Source: Kutzneria sp. 744
GTDB lineage: Bacteria > Actinomycetota > Actinomycetes > Mycobacteriales > Pseudonocardiaceae
Assembly (NCBI RefSeq): GCF_000568255.1
Contig: NZ_KK037166.1
Location: 5,491,669-5,531,183 of the forward strand
Direction of reading: 5' to 3'
Length of the DNA stretch: 39,515 bases
Part shown: positions 8,445-18,018 of the stretch, piece after piece
Layout of the letters: the number at the start of each line of letters is the position of its first letter
Position numbering within the stretch: position 1 is the stretch's first letter
Program-made: the position numbers and the translations under genes
The notes under the pieces: generated by a model
Told to the model about the DNA's origin: nothing
The model's input: only the letters and a program-made list of their open reading frames with translations
The model's database searches: none

Positions 8445-8999
8445 TCAGCTCGAGTAGACCTTCGGGTCCAGGGTGCCGATGTAGGGCAGGTCCCGGTAGC
8501 GCTCCGCGTAGTCGAGGCCGTAGCCGACCACGAACTCGTTGGGGATGTCGAAGCCCACGTACTTCACCGGCACGTCCACCTTGACCGCGTCCGGCTTGCG
8601 CAGCAGGGCGCACACCTCCAGCGAGGCCGGGCGGCGCGAGGCCAGGTTCTTCAGCAGCCAGGACAGCGTCAGACCGGAGTCGACGATGTCCTCGATGATG
8701 AGCACGTTGCGGCCGGCGATGTCCCGGTCCAGGTCCTTGAGGATGCGCACCACGCCCGAGGAGGACGTGGAGGATCCGTAGGAACTGACGGCCATGAACT
8801 CCAGCTGGACCGGCACCGGGAGAGCTCTGGCCATGTCGGTCATGAACATCACCGCGCCCTTGAGCACGCCGACCAGCAACAGGTCCGAGCCGTCCTCGCC
8901 GACGGGATAGTCCGCGGCGACCTGCTTGGCCAGTTCCTGGGTCTTGTCGCTGATCTGCTGCTCGGTGATGAGCACGGAGGCGATGTCGCCCTCGTACAC
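8445..8999 (-). CDS. hpt: Hypoxanthine phosphoribosyltransferase
   Basis: Hpt salvages hypoxanthine and guanine to IMP and GMP using PRPP in the cytosol. The GTG at 8999 ([10 protein letters not shown]) is preferred over the longer frame to 9131 because the upstream residues are Arg/Pro-rich and non-conserved, and AGAGGGG lies just ahead of it. The resulting 184 residues match the family. [13 protein letters not shown] (near 40-52) and the PRPP loop [13 protein letters not shown] (99-111) are intact, as are the C-terminal purine-binding run [20 protein letters not shown] and the conserved [12 protein letters not shown]. It lies 41 bases after tilS, as in mycobacteria, and is probably co-transcribed with it. 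Confidence 0.95.
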   Translation of the reverse strand: MYEGDIASVLITEQQISDKTQELAKQVAADYPVGEDGSDLLLVGVLKGAVMFMTDMARALPVPVQLEFMAVSSYGSSTSSSGVVRILKDLDRDIAGRNVLIIEDIVDSGLTLSWLLKNLASRRPASLEVCALLRKPDAVKVDVPVKYVGFDIPNEFVVGYGLDYAERYRDLPYIGTLDPKVYSS

Positions 9000-9040
9000 G
9001 GGCCGCTTCCCCTCTTTCGGCCTAGGTGCGTGGCCCCTGC

Positions 9041-10015
9041 TCAGGGCGACGCTCGGACTAGTTGCAGCCTGCCATGTGCGCGCTGCGCCACCAAGCTGCC
9101 TCGGAGCAACACGCCCCCCTGACCTCGCCATTCACCGATCAGTGCGTCCACGTCACGCAGTTGGGCATCGGTGAGTTCAGTCACACCCCGTCGCCTCAGC
9201 CAGGCTCGCAGCACCCGCCGCCGGACCGCCGCCGGCGTGTCGGCCAGGCTGCGCGTGTCGAGCTCCTCGGGGTCGCCCACCAGCATTTCCGCCGCGATCG
9301 CGTCCAGGGCGTCGTTGTCCTCCCGCAGCTGCGCCGCCGTCCGGGCCAGCGCGTCCGCCACACCTCCTTGCAGCACGTCCTCCAGCAGCGGCAGCACTTC
9401 CCGGCGCAGGCGCACCCTCGTGAACGCCGGGTCCACGTTGTGTGGATCACTCCAGTAGGCCAACCCTTGCGCCGTGCAGGCGCGCTCCGTCTGGGCTCTT
9501 GTCACGCCCAGCAGCGGCCTGCCCCAGGGTGGATCCAGCGGCCTCATGCCCGCGATCGACCTCGGCCCTGAGCCCCGGCCCAGGCCCAGCAGCACGGTCT
9601 CCGCCTGGTCGTCCCGGGTATGCCCTAGCAGCACGATCGCGTCCTCGGCCGGCAGCGCCCGCCTCAGCACCTCGTACCGGGCCCGCCTCGCCGCCGCCTC
9701 CATGCCGCCCGGGCCTTCGACCTTCGTCGCGAGCACCGTCACGTGCGGCAGGCCCAGCTCCTTGAGCTGCTCCGCCGCCGTCTCCGCGATCTTGTCCGAG
9801 CCCGGTTGCAGGCCGTGGTCCACGATCAGGCCGTGCACGGTCAGGTTCAGCCTGCGCGCCTGATGCTGCGCCGCCGCCGCCAGCGCCAGGGAATCGGCCC
9901 CGCCTGACACCGCCACCGCCAGCTGGCCACTGCTCAGATGCCCGGCCTTCCGCGCGGCAGTCACCAGGCGGCGCACCGCTGTGCGAACCACGGACACCGC
10001 TTCATCCGGCCTCAA
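9041..10015 (-). CDS. tilS: tRNA(Ile)-lysidine synthetase
   Basis: TilS attaches lysine to C34 of the CAU-anticodon tRNA-Ile, changing its decoding from AUG to AUA. The N-terminal PP-loop ATPase motif SGGADS is at residues 37-42, followed by [12 protein letters not shown] and [11 protein letters not shown], both family signatures, then the C-terminal tRNA-binding part. I chose the TTG at 10015 because GGAGGGGG lies 8 bases upstream, giving 324 residues; an upstream start at 10075 would add a non-conserved Trp/Gly/Pro-rich 20 residues. It lies between the zincin gene and hpt in the conserved actinomycete order. Confidence 0.93.
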   Translation of the reverse strand: MRPDEAVSVVRTAVRRLVTAARKAGHLSSGQLAVAVSGGADSLALAAAAQHQARRLNLTVHGLIVDHGLQPGSDKIAETAAEQLKELGLPHVTVLATKVEGPGGMEAAARRARYEVLRRALPAEDAIVLLGHTRDDQAETVLLGLGRGSGPRSIAGMRPLDPPWGRPLLGVTRAQTERACTAQGLAYWSDPHNVDPAFTRVRLRREVLPLLEDVLQGGVADALARTAAQLREDNDALDAIAAEMLVGDPEELDTRSLADTPAAVRRRVLRAWLRRRGVTELTDAQLRDVDALIGEWRGQGGVLLRGSLVAQRAHGRLQLVRASP

Positions 10016-10132
10016 CGAAATCAGCCCCCTCCCTATCCCAGGGGGGCGTCCCCAAGCCCAGTCTACCAGCGACAACCCGCAGTTGATCTTGAAACGGGGG
10101 TGGCTGTGGACAAGTCGGGGCTTGTGGACAAC

Positions 10133-11206
10133 TCAGGGCTGGACCCGGCGGAGCCAGGCGGCGGGGTCGGCGATCTCGGCGCGGGAGGGCAGGGTCTCGG
10201 GTGAGGTCCACACGGTGTTGAAGCCGGGCATGCCGACGGCGTCGACGACGTGGCGGGTGAAGGCGGCGCCCTCGGCGTACTGGCGGATCTTGGCCTCGAC
10301 GCCGAGCACGGCCCGCAGCACACGGTCGAGCACGCCGCCGCCCTTGCGGCGGGCGGTGAAGCGTGACCGAAGCGTGGTCACCGACGGCACGACGACGGGG
10401 CCGACGGCGTCCATGACGTGGTCGGCATGGCCTTCGAGCAGGGTGGACAGCGCGACCAGGCGGTCGAGCACGGCCCGCTGCTCGGGGGACTGGATGAGCT
10501 CCATCAAGGCGGTGGGGCCCTCGGTGGGGACGGACTTGAGCCGGTCACGGGCGGAACGGACCATCTCGGGGATGCGGTTGAAGGCCCCGACGGCGGTGTC
10601 GTCCATGACCGACAGCAGCTGCCCGACCTGGGAGGAGAAGTAGTCCCGCAGCCAGGGCACGGCGGTGAACTGGAGCCGGTGGGTGCCCTCGTGCAGGCAC
10701 ACCCACATGCTGAAGTCGCTCGCGGGCACGTCCATGGCCTGCCTCGCCGCCACGATGTTGGGCGCGACGAGCAGGAGACGGCCGCCGCCGCCGAACGGGT
10801 CGTACTGGCCGAGCACCCGCGAGCTGAGGAAGGCCAGCACCATGCCGGCCTGCACGCCGGCGGTGCCGGCGAGGACGCCGCCCAACGGGCCGGGCATCGT
10901 CGCGGGCATGGCGCCCTCAGTGAGCAGCGCGAGGCCCTCGCTGGCGGCACGGACCCAGCCATGGCGGTCCACGACCTGGCCTTCGAGCAGGGGAAGCCCG
11001 TGCCCGAGCCCGGTCAGCTCGCGCACGTGCAACTCGGCGGCGCCGGTCATGTCGCGCAGTTCGCGCACGACGGCGTCGGCCTCCGCCCTGGGCACGGTCG
11101 GGCCGGACCGGATCAACCGCTGGGCGGTCGACGCGGCGACCGACCAGTCCACCGGTGACGGAGGACCACCGTCGGGCAGGGACCTGGCTGCGTTTCCCGC
11201 GTTCAC
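10133..11206 (-). CDS. DUF2342 zinc-dependent metalloprotease-like protein
   Basis: A 357-residue protein of the actinomycete zincin family (DUF2342; TIGR name mentions F420-biosynthesis association). It has the zinc motif HEGTH near residue 172 and a second conserved His/Glu-rich element LLEGHADHVMD about 90 residues later, the usual third-ligand region. No signal peptide or membrane segment is seen, so it is probably cytosolic. Proteolytic activity is suggested by the motif but has not, to my knowledge, been established for most members. It lies between dacB (45 bases upstream) and tilS (117 bases downstream), matching the mycobacterial order. Confidence 0.88.
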   Translation of the reverse strand: MNAGNAARSLPDGGPPSPVDWSVAASTAQRLIRSGPTVPRAEADAVVRELRDMTGAAELHVRELTGLGHGLPLLEGQVVDRHGWVRAASEGLALLTEGAMPATMPGPLGGVLAGTAGVQAGMVLAFLSSRVLGQYDPFGGGGRLLLVAPNIVAARQAMDVPASDFSMWVCLHEGTHRLQFTAVPWLRDYFSSQVGQLLSVMDDTAVGAFNRIPEMVRSARDRLKSVPTEGPTALMELIQSPEQRAVLDRLVALSTLLEGHADHVMDAVGPVVVPSVTTLRSRFTARRKGGGVLDRVLRAVLGVEAKIRQYAEGAAFTRHVVDAVGMPGFNTVWTSPETLPSRAEIADPAAWLRRVQP

Positions 11207-11251
11207 GACCTCGACGCTACCTTGGGTGACGCGGCATCCGCAGCAGCCGAA

Positions 11252-14200
11252 TCAGCGGCATCCGCAGCCACGCAGCGCGGCGGCCACGGCGTCCAGCGCG
11301 GCCCGGCCCTGCTCGATCTGGGATCCGTTGGACATCAAGGCGAAGGCCAGCACCTTGCCGTCGGTGTCCTGCACGATGCCGGTCAGCGTGTTCACGCCGT
11401 CGAGCGTGCCGGTCTTGGCCCGCACCCAGCCCTTGCCCGGCGCGGACGTGGCGTCGCCGTACCGATCGGACAGCGTGCCGCTGCCGCCGGCGACCGGCAG
11501 CCCGTTGAGCAGCGGCCGCAGCTTGGCCACCCGCGGGTCGCTGCCGCCGTCCGGCCCGGCGGCCACGGTCATGATCGAGCTGAGCAGCTTGGCCGTCACC
11601 CGGTCCTGAGTGGACAGTCCGCTGCCGTCGGACATGGTCACGCCGGTGAGGTCGAAGTTGTTGTTACGCAGGATGTTCAGCACGGTGCTGGCGCCGCCGG
11701 CGAACGTGAGCGGGGCTCCGGCCTGCTTGGCCACCTCTCGGCCGATGGCCTCCGCGAGCACGTTGTCGGAGATCTGGAGCAGGTTGCTGACCATGTCGGT
11801 CAACGGCGGCGACTGCACGGAGCCGAGCACCTTCGCGTCGGCCGGGGCAGTGGCCTTCTGCACGGAGTTGGGGTCCGCGCCGAGCCGGCGGGCGAACTCC
11901 TTGGCGGCGTCGGTGTCCGGGGTCGCGGTCCGGGCCGGCTCCGACACGGTCGGCCGGCTGCGGCCGCCGTCCAGCATGATCGGCGTGATCGGGGCGACGG
12001 ACCCGCCGGCGATGTCGCTGGTCTCCCAGCCGGGCGCCATCGGTTCGCCGCTGTAGCGGGTGGTGTCCAGCAGGACCTTGTGGACGGTGCCGTTGGTCGC
12101 CTTCTTCACCTGCGCGACCAGGTCGTCAAGGCGGGCCGCGCCGGGATAGACGGTCTCCTTGCCGGCCGGCAGCGAGGACAGCGACGGGTCACCGCCGCCG
12201 ACCAGGATCACCGTGTCGGGGTCGGGGCCGGCGACGACGTTGGTGGTGAAGCGGAACTGCGGGTCCAATGACAACAGGGCGGCTGTCATGGTCAGCAGCT
12301 TGCCGGCGGACGCGGGCGTCAGCGGGGTGTTGGAGTTGTGGTCCCACAACGTGGTGCCGGTCGCCGGGTCGACGACGCTGCCGGTGAGCGTGCCCAGCGC
12401 CGGCGAACCGGCCGGGCCGGCCAGCGCGGCGGCGATGCCGGCGGCGGTCGGGCTCGGCCCGTCGGCCAGCGGCTTGATCAGCAGGTTCGGGGCCGCGGGC
12501 GAGGGCGGCGGGGCCGTCGCGACGACCGTCGAGCCGCCGAATCCGGACGTTCCGAAGTAGACGGTGGCGCCGACGGCCAGCACGAGCACGATGGCCAGGC
12601 CGACCAGCAGCGGCTTGCGGGAACGTCGCGGCGCCGGCTCCTCGATGTCGTTCTCGGGAGACGTCCGCGGCGGCGGGGGCAACTGCGGCGCCGGCTGTGG
12701 GACGTCGTCGCCCAGCTCGGGACGGCCGGCCGCCGGCGGGCGGGGCACCTGGACGCGGATGGTCGGGGTGTCGTCGCCGGCATGCGGATCCGCGGGGTTG
12801 GGCAGCTGCACGGTCGGCGGGTCGAGGCGGGCGCGCTCGTTGTCCACCGGTATCGAGACCGTGTCCTCGACCGGCGAGACCGGCGGCTCGATCCGCTGGG
12901 GCTCGGCCTTGGTCGGCAGGTCGGTCAGCCTGATACGGAGCGTCTCAGGTTCCCTGGGCGCCGGCCGGGGCGGCTCCAGAACCGGTTTCTGGGCCGGGAT
13001 CCGCGGCGGAATCGGCACGCGCTGAGTCACCGGTTCCCTCGGCGGAGCCGGCGGAATCCTCGACGGAGACGCGGTCTGCGGCGGAGCCGGACGCGGCGGT
13101 GAAGGTGGCGTCTGCGGCGGAGCCGGACGCGGAGGCGACGGCGGTGGCGGCGTCTGCGGCGGAGCCGGACGCGGAGGCGACGGCGGTGGCGGCGTCTGCG
13201 GCGGAGCCGGACGCGGAGGCGACGGCGGTGGCGGCGTCTGCGGCGGAGCCGGGCGTGGCGGCGTATGCGTTTGCGGCAGTGCCGGGCGTGGCGGCGTCTG
13301 GCGAGAGGCCGGTGGAGGTGTCTGCTGCCGCGGAGGCGGAGTCTGCGAGCGCTGGGGGTCCTTGACCGGCGGCGGCGGCGCCTGGACGCGCTGGGTAGCG
13401 GGCTCCTTCATCGTCCCTGGAACCGGTTTCGGCACCGGCACCTTCTGGGTGGCCGGTTCCGCCACAGGCGCGGTGTCCTGCTCCTCGGCCGTGGTCACGA
13501 CCTTGTCTTCGGACCTGGCCTTGTCCTCGGACTTGGTCCTGGGTTCCGACTTGGCCTCGACCCTGGGTTCGGGCCTGGTCTCGACCCTGACTTCGGGCTG
13601 CGCCTTGACGGCTTCAGGCTTCGCCTTGACTTCGGGCTCAGGCTTGGCCTCGGTCTCGGGCTTGGTTTGAGGCTCGGGCGTGGCTTGGGTCTCGGGCTTA
13701 GCCTCGGCCTTGGCCCTGACTTCGGGCTCAGGCGTGGCTTTGGGCCCGGCCTTGACTTCGGCTTTGACCTCGGTGTCGGCCTTGGGCTTCGCCTGGTCTT
13801 CAGCCTTGCCTTCGGACTTCGCCTTGCCTTCGGTCTTCGCCTTACCTTCGGGCTCGTCGTCTCCGGGCTCGACCGCAGCCTCGGGCTCGGCCTGGCCGGA
13901 TTCGATCTTGGGTCCGGCCTCAGCCGTGTCCTCGGTCTCGATCTTCCCCTCGGGCTCGACCGCGGCCTTGGCCTCAGGCTTGCCCGCACCCTCCGGCTCG
14001 GACTGGGCTTCGGACCCAGCCTTGGCTTCAGGCTCGACTTCGGTCCTGTCGTCGGGCTCGGCCTTCACGTCAGCCTTCGCCGACTCCGCCTTTTTCACCC
14101 CATCGGGTGACGCCGAATCGGCGCTCGGCCAGCCGGGCGACCCGCCGTCGTCGTCGGCCGACGGCCAGCCGACCGGGCCAGGCTCACCTGCGGCGACGGC

Positions 14201-14299
14201 CTGCTCCGAGACATCGTCCACCGGCCGCGTCGGCCAGGCGGGCGCCGGTTGGCCGGATTCGGGCACGAAGTCCTCCTCGACAGGGTCCGTGGCCGACAC
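11252..14299 (-). CDS. dacB: D-alanyl-D-alanine carboxypeptidase/endopeptidase (PBP4) with very long N-terminal tail
   Basis: A PBP4-type serine peptidase that trims peptidoglycan stem peptides and cross-links outside the membrane. At 1015 residues it is roughly twice the usual catalytic size. Residues about 30-290 are a Lys/Glu/Pro/Ala low-complexity region with KPE-like repeats. About 300-445 is Pro-rich, including a perfect 14-residue repeat ([14 protein letters not shown]). One membrane segment lies at about 563-583 ([21 protein letters not shown]), and the peptidase follows. The active-site motifs are intact: S664-x-x-K667 in PASAGK, SDN at 844-846 and KTG at 962-964. The tail precedes the membrane segment, so it should be cytosolic. 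GTG start, weak ribosome binding site. First gene of the dacB-zincin-tilS-hpt run, divergent from ppa. Confidence 0.92.
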   Translation of the reverse strand: MSATDPVEEDFVPESGQPAPAWPTRPVDDVSEQAVAAGEPGPVGWPSADDDGGSPGWPSADSASPDGVKKAESAKADVKAEPDDRTEVEPEAKAGSEAQSEPEGAGKPEAKAAVEPEGKIETEDTAEAGPKIESGQAEPEAAVEPGDDEPEGKAKTEGKAKSEGKAEDQAKPKADTEVKAEVKAGPKATPEPEVRAKAEAKPETQATPEPQTKPETEAKPEPEVKAKPEAVKAQPEVRVETRPEPRVEAKSEPRTKSEDKARSEDKVVTTAEEQDTAPVAEPATQKVPVPKPVPGTMKEPATQRVQAPPPPVKDPQRSQTPPPRQQTPPPASRQTPPRPALPQTHTPPRPAPPQTPPPPSPPRPAPPQTPPPPSPPRPAPPQTPPPPSPPRPAPPQTPPSPPRPAPPQTASPSRIPPAPPREPVTQRVPIPPRIPAQKPVLEPPRPAPREPETLRIRLTDLPTKAEPQRIEPPVSPVEDTVSIPVDNERARLDPPTVQLPNPADPHAGDDTPTIRVQVPRPPAAGRPELGDDVPQPAPQLPPPPRTSPENDIEEPAPRRSRKPLLVGLAIVLVLAVGATVYFGTSGFGGSTVVATAPPPSPAAPNLLIKPLADGPSPTAAGIAAALAGPAGSPALGTLTGSVVDPATGTTLWDHNSNTPLTPASAGKLLTMTAALLSLDPQFRFTTNVVAGPDPDTVILVGGGDPSLSSLPAGKETVYPGAARLDDLVAQVKKATNGTVHKVLLDTTRYSGEPMAPGWETSDIAGGSVAPITPIMLDGGRSRPTVSEPARTATPDTDAAKEFARRLGADPNSVQKATAPADAKVLGSVQSPPLTDMVSNLLQISDNVLAEAIGREVAKQAGAPLTFAGGASTVLNILRNNNFDLTGVTMSDGSGLSTQDRVTAKLLSSIMTVAAGPDGGSDPRVAKLRPLLNGLPVAGGSGTLSDRYGDATSAPGKGWVRAKTGTLDGVNTLTGIVQDTDGKVLAFALMSNGSQIEQGRAALDAVAAALRGCGCR
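13111..13250. repeat. 42-bp tandem repeat inside dacB
   Basis: Three identical 42-bp units start at 13111, 13153 and 13195, with a partial fourth at 13237 and degenerate versions on both sides. Each encodes 14 residues of the dacB Pro-rich linker. Being a multiple of 3, copy-number change would lengthen or shorten the linker without breaking the frame. Confidence 0.95.
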
Positions 14300-14448
14300 G
14301 GACCAAGCTCACACAGCTCACCAGCCCCATGGATGCCGGTGACACACGACTTGTGGTCCACACTAGTGGCGTAACCGGAGTGCCAACCCCGACGCAGCGC
14401 GCCGACCGTGGGGCACGCTTGCGCAAAGAGGCGAAACGAGCGAGGACA

Positions 14449-14967
14449 GTGGAGTTCGACGTCACCATCGAGATCCCCAAGGGTGTTCGGAACAAGTACG
14501 AGGTCGACCACAAGACGGGCCGGATCCGTCTGGACCGGACGCTGTTCACGGCGACCCAGTACCCGGCCGACTACGGTTTCGTGGACGACACGCTCGGCGA
14601 GGACGGGGATCCGCTCGACGCCCTCGTGCTGGTCCAGGAGCCGACGTTCCCGGGCTGCCTGATCCGGGCCCGCACGATCGGCATGTTCCGGATGACCGAC
14701 GAGAAGGGCGGCGACGACAAGCTGCTCTGCGTGCCGGCCGACGACGTGCGGTCCGAGCACCTGCGTGACATCCACCACCTCAACGAGTTCCACAAGCTGG
14801 AGATCCAGCACTTCTTCGAGGTGTACAAGGACCTGGAGCCGGGCAAGAGCGTCGAGGGCGCGACCTGGGTCGGCCGGGTCGAGGCCGAGGCCGAGGTGAA
14901 CCGCTCCTACAAGCGTTACCAGGACGCGATCGCCAGCGGCGCGATGGAGCCCTTCGCCAAGCACTGA
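14449..14967 (+). CDS. ppa: Inorganic pyrophosphatase (family I)
   Basis: Ppa hydrolyses pyrophosphate to phosphate in the cytosol, pulling biosynthetic reactions forward. The GTG at 14449, with GAGGA 4 bases upstream, begins [12 protein letters not shown], the family N-terminus, and gives 172 residues; longer upstream frames are non-conserved. Catalytic signatures are present: [20 protein letters not shown], the metal-binding GDPLDALV near residues 55-62, and later the KDLEPGK run. It is divergent from dacB with 149 bases between starts, as in mycobacteria. It ends ahead of two hairpins. Confidence 0.96.
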   Translation: MEFDVTIEIPKGVRNKYEVDHKTGRIRLDRTLFTATQYPADYGFVDDTLGEDGDPLDALVLVQEPTFPGCLIRARTIGMFRMTDEKGGDDKLLCVPADDVRSEHLRDIHHLNEFHKLEIQHFFEVYKDLEPGKSVEGATWVGRVEAEAEVNRSYKRYQDAIASGAMEPFAKH

Positions 14968-15026
14968 GTTCTTGCCGAGCGTTCCGCGCGGGGCGAGGCC
15001 GCCAGTAAGCCGGTGCCTTCCCTTGT

Positions 15027-15063
15027 CCCAGGTCGATCGATGGAAAGACTCGATCGACCTGGG
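15027..15063. terminator. 14-bp inverted repeat after ppa
   Basis: CCCAGGTCGATCGA (15027-15040) and TCGATCGACCTGGG (15050-15063) are perfect complements with a 9-base loop. No U-run follows, so this could be a terminator, an RNA-stabilising hairpin or a protein-binding site. It lies 60 bases after the ppa stop. Confidence 0.45.
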
Positions 15064-15105
15064 CCCGCGGTCCAGGCACCGGCGCGGCCTCGCGATCTAC
15101 TGAGC

Positions 15106-15145
15106 CACAACGAAGGGCCCCTCCGCGGAGGGGCCCTTCGTTGTG
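15106..15145. terminator. Bidirectional terminator between ppa and the MFS gene
   Basis: A perfect 40-base palindrome (arms CACAACGAAGGGCCCCTCCG and complement) lies between convergent ppa and the MFS efflux gene, whose stop is at 15152. The GGGCCCCT core resembles that of the terminator at 8355. Confidence 0.8.
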
Positions 15146-15151
15146 CTCACA

Positions 15152-16843
15152 TCAGTCCATCACGGGGATCAGCGGGCGCTCTTCGGCGTCCTCGCCGTCG
15201 GCGGCGCGCTGCAGACCGGACTTGGTCGACAGCGGCACCTCCCGCAGGAACCAGACCAGCGCGAACGCCACCACCGTGGTGATGCCGCCGACCAGGAACA
15301 CCGTGTCCATCGCGGACGAGAAGCCCTGCAGCAGCGGCCGCGCCAACCGGGCGTCCAGCAGCTGGATGAACGAGGTGTCCTGTAGGTCGATGCTGCCGCC
15401 GCCGCTGGCCAGGCCCTTGAGGAAGCCCGCGTTGGCCGGGTTGGCCAAGACCTTCGGGTCCTGCGCCGCGGCGATGAACGACGGATCGGTACGCGCGCTC
15501 TGCAACGCGCTGCCGATCCGGTCGCCGACCACGCCGAACAGGATGGACAGCGAGATCGCCGTGCCGGCGGTGCCGCCGATGCCGCGGAAGAAGGTCGCGG
15601 ACGCGGTGGCCACGCCCATGTCCTGCGGCTTGGCCACGTTCTGGATGGCCAGCACCAGCGTCTGCATGCACAGGCCGAGGCCGATGCCCATCAGCGCCAT
15701 CACGAAACCGGCGTAGACCAGGCTGGTGTCCGCGTTGAGGCCGCTGAACAGGAACAGCGCGGCCGCCATCGCGCCGGTGCCGATGATCGGCAGCACCTTG
15801 TAACGACCGGTGCGGGCGATGACCTGGCCGGAGCTCAGCGACGACACCGTGATGCCGACCATCAGCGGCAGCGTGAGCAGACCGGCGTCGGTGGGCGTCT
15901 CGCCCTTGACAATCTGCAGGTACAGCGGCAGCGCGGCCAGGCCGCCGAACATGCCCATGCCGACGATGAAGTTGAGGACGTTGGCCAGGCTGAACACCGT
16001 GTTGCGGAACAGCCGCATCGGCAGCAGCGCCGCCTCGCCCATCCGCAGCTCGACGAAGATGAAGGAGACGATGCCGACGGCGCCGACGGCGAACAGCGCC
16101 AGCGACCCTGCCGAACCCCAGCCCCACTCCTGGCCCTGCTCGGCCACGATCAGCAGCGGCACGACGCCGAGGCACAGCGTGAGCGCGCCCCAGTAGTCGA
16201 CCTTGTGCTGGATGCTGCGGTGCGGCAGGTTGAGCACCCGGCTGACCACGATCAGCGCGATCACGCCGATCGGGATGTTGACCAGGAACACCCAGCGCCA
16301 GCCGTCCACGCCCAGCAGCGTCGGGATGCCGGCGAAGAAGCCGCCGACCACCGGGCCGGCCACGCTGGACAGGCCGAACACGGCCAGGAAGTAGCCCTGG
16401 TACTTGCCGCGCTCACGGGCCGGGATCATGTCGCCGACGATGGCGAAGGCCAGCGACATCAGGCCGCCGGCGCCGATGCCCTGCACGGCGCGGAACGCCG
16501 CCAGCTCGTACATCGACGTGGAGATGCCGGACAGCACGGAGCCGACCAGGAAGATCGAGATCGCCGCCAGGTAGATCGGCTTGCGCCCGTAGATGTCGGA
16601 CAGCTTGCCGTACAGCGGAGTCGCGATGGTGGATGTGATCAGGTACGCGGTGGTGGCCCACGCCTGCAGCGTCTGGCCGTGCAGCTGGTCGGCGATGGTG
16701 CGCATGGCCGACGAGACGATCGTCTGGTCCAGCGCGGCCAACAGCATGCCCAGCATCAGACCCGAGATCACGGTCAGGATCTGTCGCTGGGTGAACCCCC
16801 CACCGCTGACACCGGCGGTGGCCGGGGAAGCGGTCTGTGACAT
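15152..16843 (-). CDS. MFS drug/proton antiporter, 14-segment DHA2 (EmrB/QacA-like)
   Basis: A 563-residue inner-membrane exporter with 14 predicted membrane segments. The family motifs are present: ALDQTIVSSAMRTI in segment 1 (motif D1), LSDIYGRKPIY between segments 2 and 3 (motif A), and RAVQGIGAGGLMSL in segment 4 (motif B). The segment-5 region GLSSVAGPVVGGFF matches motif C, the antiporter signature. The ATG shares its A with the marR stop upstream (TAATG), so the two are coupled and the regulator probably controls the pump. The substrate cannot be told from sequence. It ends at the terminator at 15106-15145. Confidence 0.92.
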   Translation of the reverse strand: MSQTASPATAGVSGGGFTQRQILTVISGLMLGMLLAALDQTIVSSAMRTIADQLHGQTLQAWATTAYLITSTIATPLYGKLSDIYGRKPIYLAAISIFLVGSVLSGISTSMYELAAFRAVQGIGAGGLMSLAFAIVGDMIPARERGKYQGYFLAVFGLSSVAGPVVGGFFAGIPTLLGVDGWRWVFLVNIPIGVIALIVVSRVLNLPHRSIQHKVDYWGALTLCLGVVPLLIVAEQGQEWGWGSAGSLALFAVGAVGIVSFIFVELRMGEAALLPMRLFRNTVFSLANVLNFIVGMGMFGGLAALPLYLQIVKGETPTDAGLLTLPLMVGITVSSLSSGQVIARTGRYKVLPIIGTGAMAAALFLFSGLNADTSLVYAGFVMALMGIGLGLCMQTLVLAIQNVAKPQDMGVATASATFFRGIGGTAGTAISLSILFGVVGDRIGSALQSARTDPSFIAAAQDPKVLANPANAGFLKGLASGGGSIDLQDTSFIQLLDARLARPLLQGFSSAMDTVFLVGGITTVVAFALVWFLREVPLSTKSGLQRAADGEDAEERPLIPVMD

Positions 16844-17379
16844 TACTTCTCCCCTCCCACGCCCGCCTTGTCGGCGAACGCGGTGATGAACACGGGCAGA
16901 TGGCGCTCGTAGTCGGTGATGAACCGCTCGAAGAGCTCGTTGAAGCGGGCTCGGTCGCCATCGGGCCAGTGCATGATCATTTGTGCGATCTGCGCATTGC
17001 GCCGACCGCGCATGTCCGCGAGCAGGGCCAGGCCCTGCTCGGTCGCGACCAGGACGGTCGCCCGTCCGTCCTGCTTGTCCACCTGACGCTCGACCAGACC
17101 CGTCTTGACCAGCTGCGCCACCTGGCGGCTGATCGTGGACGGGTCGGAGTGCAGCGTCTCGGCCAGCGCCCCCGACCTGCGCGGACCGTGTTCGGCCAGG
17201 GTGGCCAGCAGCATGAAGGTCGGCCGGTCCATGCCGGCCTTGCTGCCGGAGGACGACACGCAGGCGAGCAACCGGTGCAGCCGCGCGATCGACATTCCGA
17301 TGCCGTCGGCCACCTCCAGGTCGTCGAGCGCGACCTCACCCAGCGGAACCACGGGACTCTCCCCTGTTGCTTGTGTCAT
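16843..17379 (-). CDS. MarR-family transcriptional regulator
   Basis: A 178-residue winged-helix dimer, probably the local repressor of the coupled MFS pump. The ATG at 17379 (MTQATGESP) is chosen over the longer frame because an operator-like palindrome and probable promoter lie directly upstream. The DNA-binding region runs at about residues 55-120, with a recognition helix in DPSTISRQVAQLVKTGLV and a wing in VDKQDGRATVLV. MarR proteins usually release DNA on binding small phenolic or drug-like ligands; the ligand here is unknown. The stop overlaps the MFS start by one base. Confidence 0.9.
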   Translation of the reverse strand: MTQATGESPVVPLGEVALDDLEVADGIGMSIARLHRLLACVSSSGSKAGMDRPTFMLLATLAEHGPRRSGALAETLHSDPSTISRQVAQLVKTGLVERQVDKQDGRATVLVATEQGLALLADMRGRRNAQIAQMIMHWPDGDRARFNELFERFITDYERHLPVFITAFADKAGVGGEK

Positions 17380-17391
17380 CCAACTAGTTGC
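17380..17391. promoter_or_regulatory. Candidate MarR operator
   Basis: The 10-bp perfect palindrome CAACTAGTTG lies right before the marR ATG, and a related half (AGTTGCTAAG on the minus strand) lies about 50 bases further upstream. MarR repressors often bind such sites over their own promoters. Position and symmetry are seen; binding is inferred. Confidence 0.4.
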
Positions 17392-17493
17392 CGAGTACAA
17401 GCATGCATCTCGCGCCAATGTCTTAGCAACTGAAATACCCTGTGAGCTCGGTCATGGGGAGTCGGTTAAGTTACCGTCGAGTAGCATCGGCCC

Positions 17494-17949
17494 ATGAGCA
17501 CTGACTACGCACTCATCGGCGAGGGCATGAAGCAGGCCGTGCCGTGGGTCGGGAGCAACGGGGTCGAGTTCGAGCACATCGGACCGGACAAGGTCGTCGC
17601 GACCATCGCCGACGACGCCCGGCAACACAATCACGTCGGCGGCTTGCACGCGGCCATGATTTTCGGCATCGGCGAGACTGCCTCCGGCGCGCTGCTGATG
17701 ACCGCCTTCGCCGACCAGCTGGGCCGGGCCACCCCGCTCGTGGCCAAGGCCGAGATCGGCTACCGCAAGGTCGCGCTCGGGCCGCTGCGCGCCGAGGCCG
17801 TGCTCGGGCGGGACGCCGCCGAGGTCGTCGCCGAGCTCGACGCCGGCCAGCGCCCGGAGTTCCCGGTGCACGTGACCATCACCAACGCCGAGGGCGTGAC
17901 CACCACCGAGCTCACCGTGCTGTGGACCCTGCGCCCGAACCGGCCGTGA
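17494..17949 (+). CDS. DUF4442 hotdog-fold protein (PaaI-thioesterase-like)
   Basis: A 151-residue protein with a single hotdog domain. The central run NHVGGLHAAMIFGIGETASG resembles the helix of PaaI/YiiD-type acyl-CoA thioesterases and DUF4442 proteins, with GLHAA as the conserved turn. The substrate is unknown and thioesterase activity is only suggested by the fold. The sequence TAGCAT-N6-ATG places a -10 box right before the start and there is no ribosome binding site, suggesting a leaderless transcript. It is divergent from marR with a 114-base gap. Confidence 0.8.
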   Translation: MSTDYALIGEGMKQAVPWVGSNGVEFEHIGPDKVVATIADDARQHNHVGGLHAAMIFGIGETASGALLMTAFADQLGRATPLVAKAEIGYRKVALGPLRAEAVLGRDAAEVVAELDAGQRPEFPVHVTITNAEGVTTTELTVLWTLRPNRP

Positions 17950-18018
17950 CAACTGTCATGGCAGACCTCGATTGTTCGGCACCCATGCGGAAAGGCCGTC
18001 GTTCGTAGCGTTCTAGCC

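Noticed and set aside
9000-9131. N-terminal extension of hpt
   Set aside because: Non-conserved residues; a good ribosome binding site precedes the GTG at 8999, and the resulting length matches the family.
13099-13365. Plus-strand open frame with Ala/Glu repeats
   Set aside because: It is the reverse strand of the 42-bp repeat inside dacB and has no independent support.
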